The notes under the pieces are model-generated. The model was not told the origin of the DNA. It made no database searches and saw only the letters and a program-made list of their open reading frames with translations. Positions 4,694-6,455 of a stretch of 6,455 nt of DNA are shown piece after piece. The position numbers and the translations under genes were made by a program. Origin of the DNA: an uncultured Spirochaetaceae bacterium (GTDB lineage: Bacteria > Spirochaetota > Spirochaetia > Treponematales > Treponemataceae); NCBI GenBank assembly GCA_902797925.1, contig CADBUT010000059.1:1-6455 (forward strand), read 5' to 3'. Numbering within the stretch: the first letter of the stretch is position 1; each line of letters begins with the position of its first letter.

Positions 4694-6455
4694 ATGAAAC
4701 TTTGGGAAAAGGGTGCTTACCTTGTAAACGGCAAGCTTTCTGAAACAGGCGCAAATTCTGCCGACGGTGCCAAAAAGACAATGGCATATTCAATCTTGCA
4801 GAAGCATAACACTTCAGGCGACGAATCAAAACTGAAAATCAAATTCGACAAAATCACGTCGCACGATATTACTTATGTCGGAATTATCCAGACGGCGCGC
4901 GCTTCTGGTTTGGAAAAATTTCCTATCCCTTATGTTTTGACAAACTGCCACAACTCGCTCTGCGCGGTCGGCGGAACAATCAACGAAGACGACCACATGT
5001 TCGGCCTTACTTGTGCGCAAAAATACGGCGGTATCTACGTTCCGCCGCACCAGGCTGTAATTCATCAGTTTGCCCGCGAAATGCTTGCAGAATGCGGCGC
5101 GATGATTCTCGGCTCAGACAGCCACACACGCTACGGTGCGCTCGGCACAATGGCTATAGGCGAGGGCGGCGGCGAGCTTGCAAAGCAGCTGCTCAACAAG
5201 ACTTATGATGTTGCTTATCCTGGCGTTGTCGCTGTTTATCTGACTGGCACACCTGCCGCCGGTGTCGGCCCGCAGGATGTGGCTTTGGCAATAATCAAGG
5301 CTGTTTTCGATAACGGCTATGTTAAGAACAAGGTCATGGAATTCATCGGCCCAGGCGTTGCAAATCTTTCAGCTGATTTCCGCATCGGCATTGATGTAAT
5401 GACAACCGAAACGACATGTCTTTCTTCAATTTGGAAAACTGACAGCAAAGTTGAAGAATGGTACGCCATTCACGGACGTCCACAGGCTTATAAAGAAATC
5501 AAGCCGCAGGAAGGCGCATATTACGACGGTGCAATCGAAATTGACTTGGCAGAAATCCGCCCGATGATTGCGATGCCGTTCCATCCGTCTTGCGCTTACA
5601 CAATCGAAGAAGTGAACAAGAATCTTATGGATATTCTTGACGAGACTGAAAAGCGCGCCAAAGTTTCATTTGGCGATAAGGTTAGCTTTTCACTTAAAAA
5701 TAAGGTTATCAACGGCAAGCTTTACGTTGATCAGGGCGTAATCGCAGGCTGCGCGGGCGGCGGCTATGAAAATATCTGCGCTGCGGCAGACATTCTAAAG
5801 GGAAAAGACACCGGCAACGGCAAGTTCCTGCTCAATGTTTACCCGGCTTCTATGCCTGTCTACAAGGCGCTTATGGAAAACGGCGCATTCAGTGCGTTGA
5901 TTGATGCCGGTGCAATCGTAAAAACTGCTTTCTGCGGCCCATGCTTCGGTGCTGGCGACACACCTGCAAACGGTGCGTTCAGCATCCGCCACTCAACAAG
6001 AAATTTCCCGAACCGCGAAGGCTCAAAGATTCAGAACGGACAGCTTTCAAGCGTTGCGCTTATGGACGCACGCTCAATCGCTGCAACAGCCGCGAACAAA
6101 GGCTTTCTCACGGCTGCAACTGATTTTGACGCAAATTTCAGCAGCAAGAAATACTTCTTTGACAAGACAATCTACGAAAACCGCGTATACGACTCAAAAG
6201 GCGTTGCGCACCCGGAAGTTGAGATTCAGTTCGGCCCGAACATTAAGGACTGGCCGGAGCAGAAAGCGCTCGGCGAAAACTTGCTTGTGAAAATCGTTTC
6301 AGAGATTCACGACCCGGTTACAACAACAGACGAGCTTATTCCGTCAGGCGAAACTTCATCATTCCGCTCAAATCCGCTCGGCCTTGCTGAATTCACATTG
6401 AGCCGCAAAGACCCGGCTTATGTTGGTAGGGCAAAGGCTGTGCGCGACCTTTCAG
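4694..6455 (+). CDS. Aconitase-superfamily hydratase, YbhJ-like (3' end outside the window)
   Basis: The first 587 codons of a protein usually about 750 residues long. GGAGA at 4683-4687, 6 nt before the ATG, fixes the start of [13 protein letters not shown]. Aconitase landmarks in order are EDDHMFGL with D100-H101, GSDSHT with D142-S143-H144, C353 in IAGCAGGG, C414 and C417 in [10 protein letters not shown] (the three [4Fe-4S] ligands), and R436 and R441 in [26 protein letters not shown] near residue 560 marks the approach to the swivel domain, whose substrate-binding loop lies outside the window. GCAGGG and [10 protein letters not shown] differ from the SCTN-type loops of true aconitases and point to the YbhJ group, annotated as hydratases of unknown substrate. 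It should be a cytosolic, oxygen-sensitive lyase that reversibly dehydrates a hydroxy-acid. The third-position GC looks higher than in the acetyltransferase operon. The superfamily is sure; the substrate is not known. Confidence 0.9.
   Translation, partial: MKLWEKGAYLVNGKLSETGANSADGAKKTMAYSILQKHNTSGDESKLKIKFDKITSHDITYVGIIQTARASGLEKFPIPYVLTNCHNSLCAVGGTINEDDHMFGLTCAQKYGGIYVPPHQAVIHQFAREMLAECGAMILGSDSHTRYGALGTMAIGEGGGELAKQLLNKTYDVAYPGVVAVYLTGTPAAGVGPQDVALAIIKAVFDNGYVKNKVMEFIGPGVANLSADFRIGIDVMTTETTCLSSIWKTDSKVEEWYAIHGRPQAYKEIKPQEGAYYDGAIEIDLAEIRPMIAMPFHPSCAYTIEEVNKNLMDILDETEKRAKVSFGDKVSFSLKNKVINGKLYVDQGVIAGCAGGGYENICAAADILKGKDTGNGKFLLNVYPASMPVYKALMENGAFSALIDAGAIVKTAFCGPCFGAGDTPANGAFSIRHSTRNFPNREGSKIQNGQLSSVALMDARSIAATAANKGFLTAATDFDANFSSKKYFFDKTIYENRVYDSKGVAHPEVEIQFGPNIKDWPEQKALGENLLVKIVSEIHDPVTTTDELIPSGETSSFRSNPLGLAEFTLSRKDPAYVGRAKAVRDLS

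Noticed and set aside
5949..6290. 113-codon plus-strand open frame
   Set aside because: It is out of frame inside the hydratase, whose own frame is continuous with all catalytic motifs. The product is low-complexity Thr/Arg/Ser.

Overview
The window looks like bacterial chromosome, apparently from a gut- or rumen-type anaerobe. The protein style (an MNT/HepT pair, a DUF1697 relic, a YbhJ-like hydratase, many small GNAT enzymes) reminds me of Treponema, with Firmicutes as the alternative. This is an impression from protein character, not a proven assignment. No rRNA, tRNA, CRISPR array, insertion sequence or phage gene was seen.

Layout. (1) Positions 1-3143, minus strand: a compact transcription unit read from about 3108 down past the left edge. 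A near-consensus promoter (TTTACA, 17 bp, TATAAT) drives a YhbS-like GNAT acetyltransferase, a PF12746-type GNAT, a small AAC(6')-like GNAT, an MBL-fold metallo-hydrolase and a fifth gene, a GNAT cut by the window edge. Gaps are 39 bp or less, and one junction is a 1-base TAATG overlap that also holds an alternative hydrolase start. Four acetyltransferases and one hydrolase under one promoter suggest small-molecule modification or detoxification, but no substrate can be read from the sequence.

(2) Positions about 3147-3610, minus strand: a gene graveyard that six-frame ORF calling misses. It holds a DUF1697 gene broken by two separate -1 frameshifts and truncated at its 3' end, and a HepT-like HEPN toxin gene with a large internal deletion and an in-frame stop. 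Directly upstream of the HEPN relic, and overlapping it, lies an intact MNT-type nucleotidyltransferase (3603-3875), the antitoxin half of a MNT/HEPN toxin-antitoxin pair. The antitoxin has therefore outlived its toxin.

(3) Positions 3957-4574, minus strand: an HD-domain metal-dependent phosphohydrolase of unknown substrate. This gene and the MNT gene both lack a Shine-Dalgarno sequence. In both, an extended -10 element (TGATAYAMT) ends exactly 6 bp before the ATG, the geometry of leaderless transcripts.

(4) Positions 4575-4693: a divergent promoter region with a TATAAT box for the rightward gene and a perfect 12-bp palindrome (ATTTGCGCAAAT) just upstream of that box, a good operator candidate. 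(5) Positions 4694-6455, plus strand: the first 587 codons of an aconitase-superfamily hydratase of the YbhJ type, with its [4Fe-4S] cysteines and catalytic residues intact, running off the right edge.

The best leads are the decayed HEPN toxin beside a living MNT antitoxin, the matching leaderless promoters, the operator-like palindrome, and the four-GNAT plus MBL operon. I see no convincing wholly new system.
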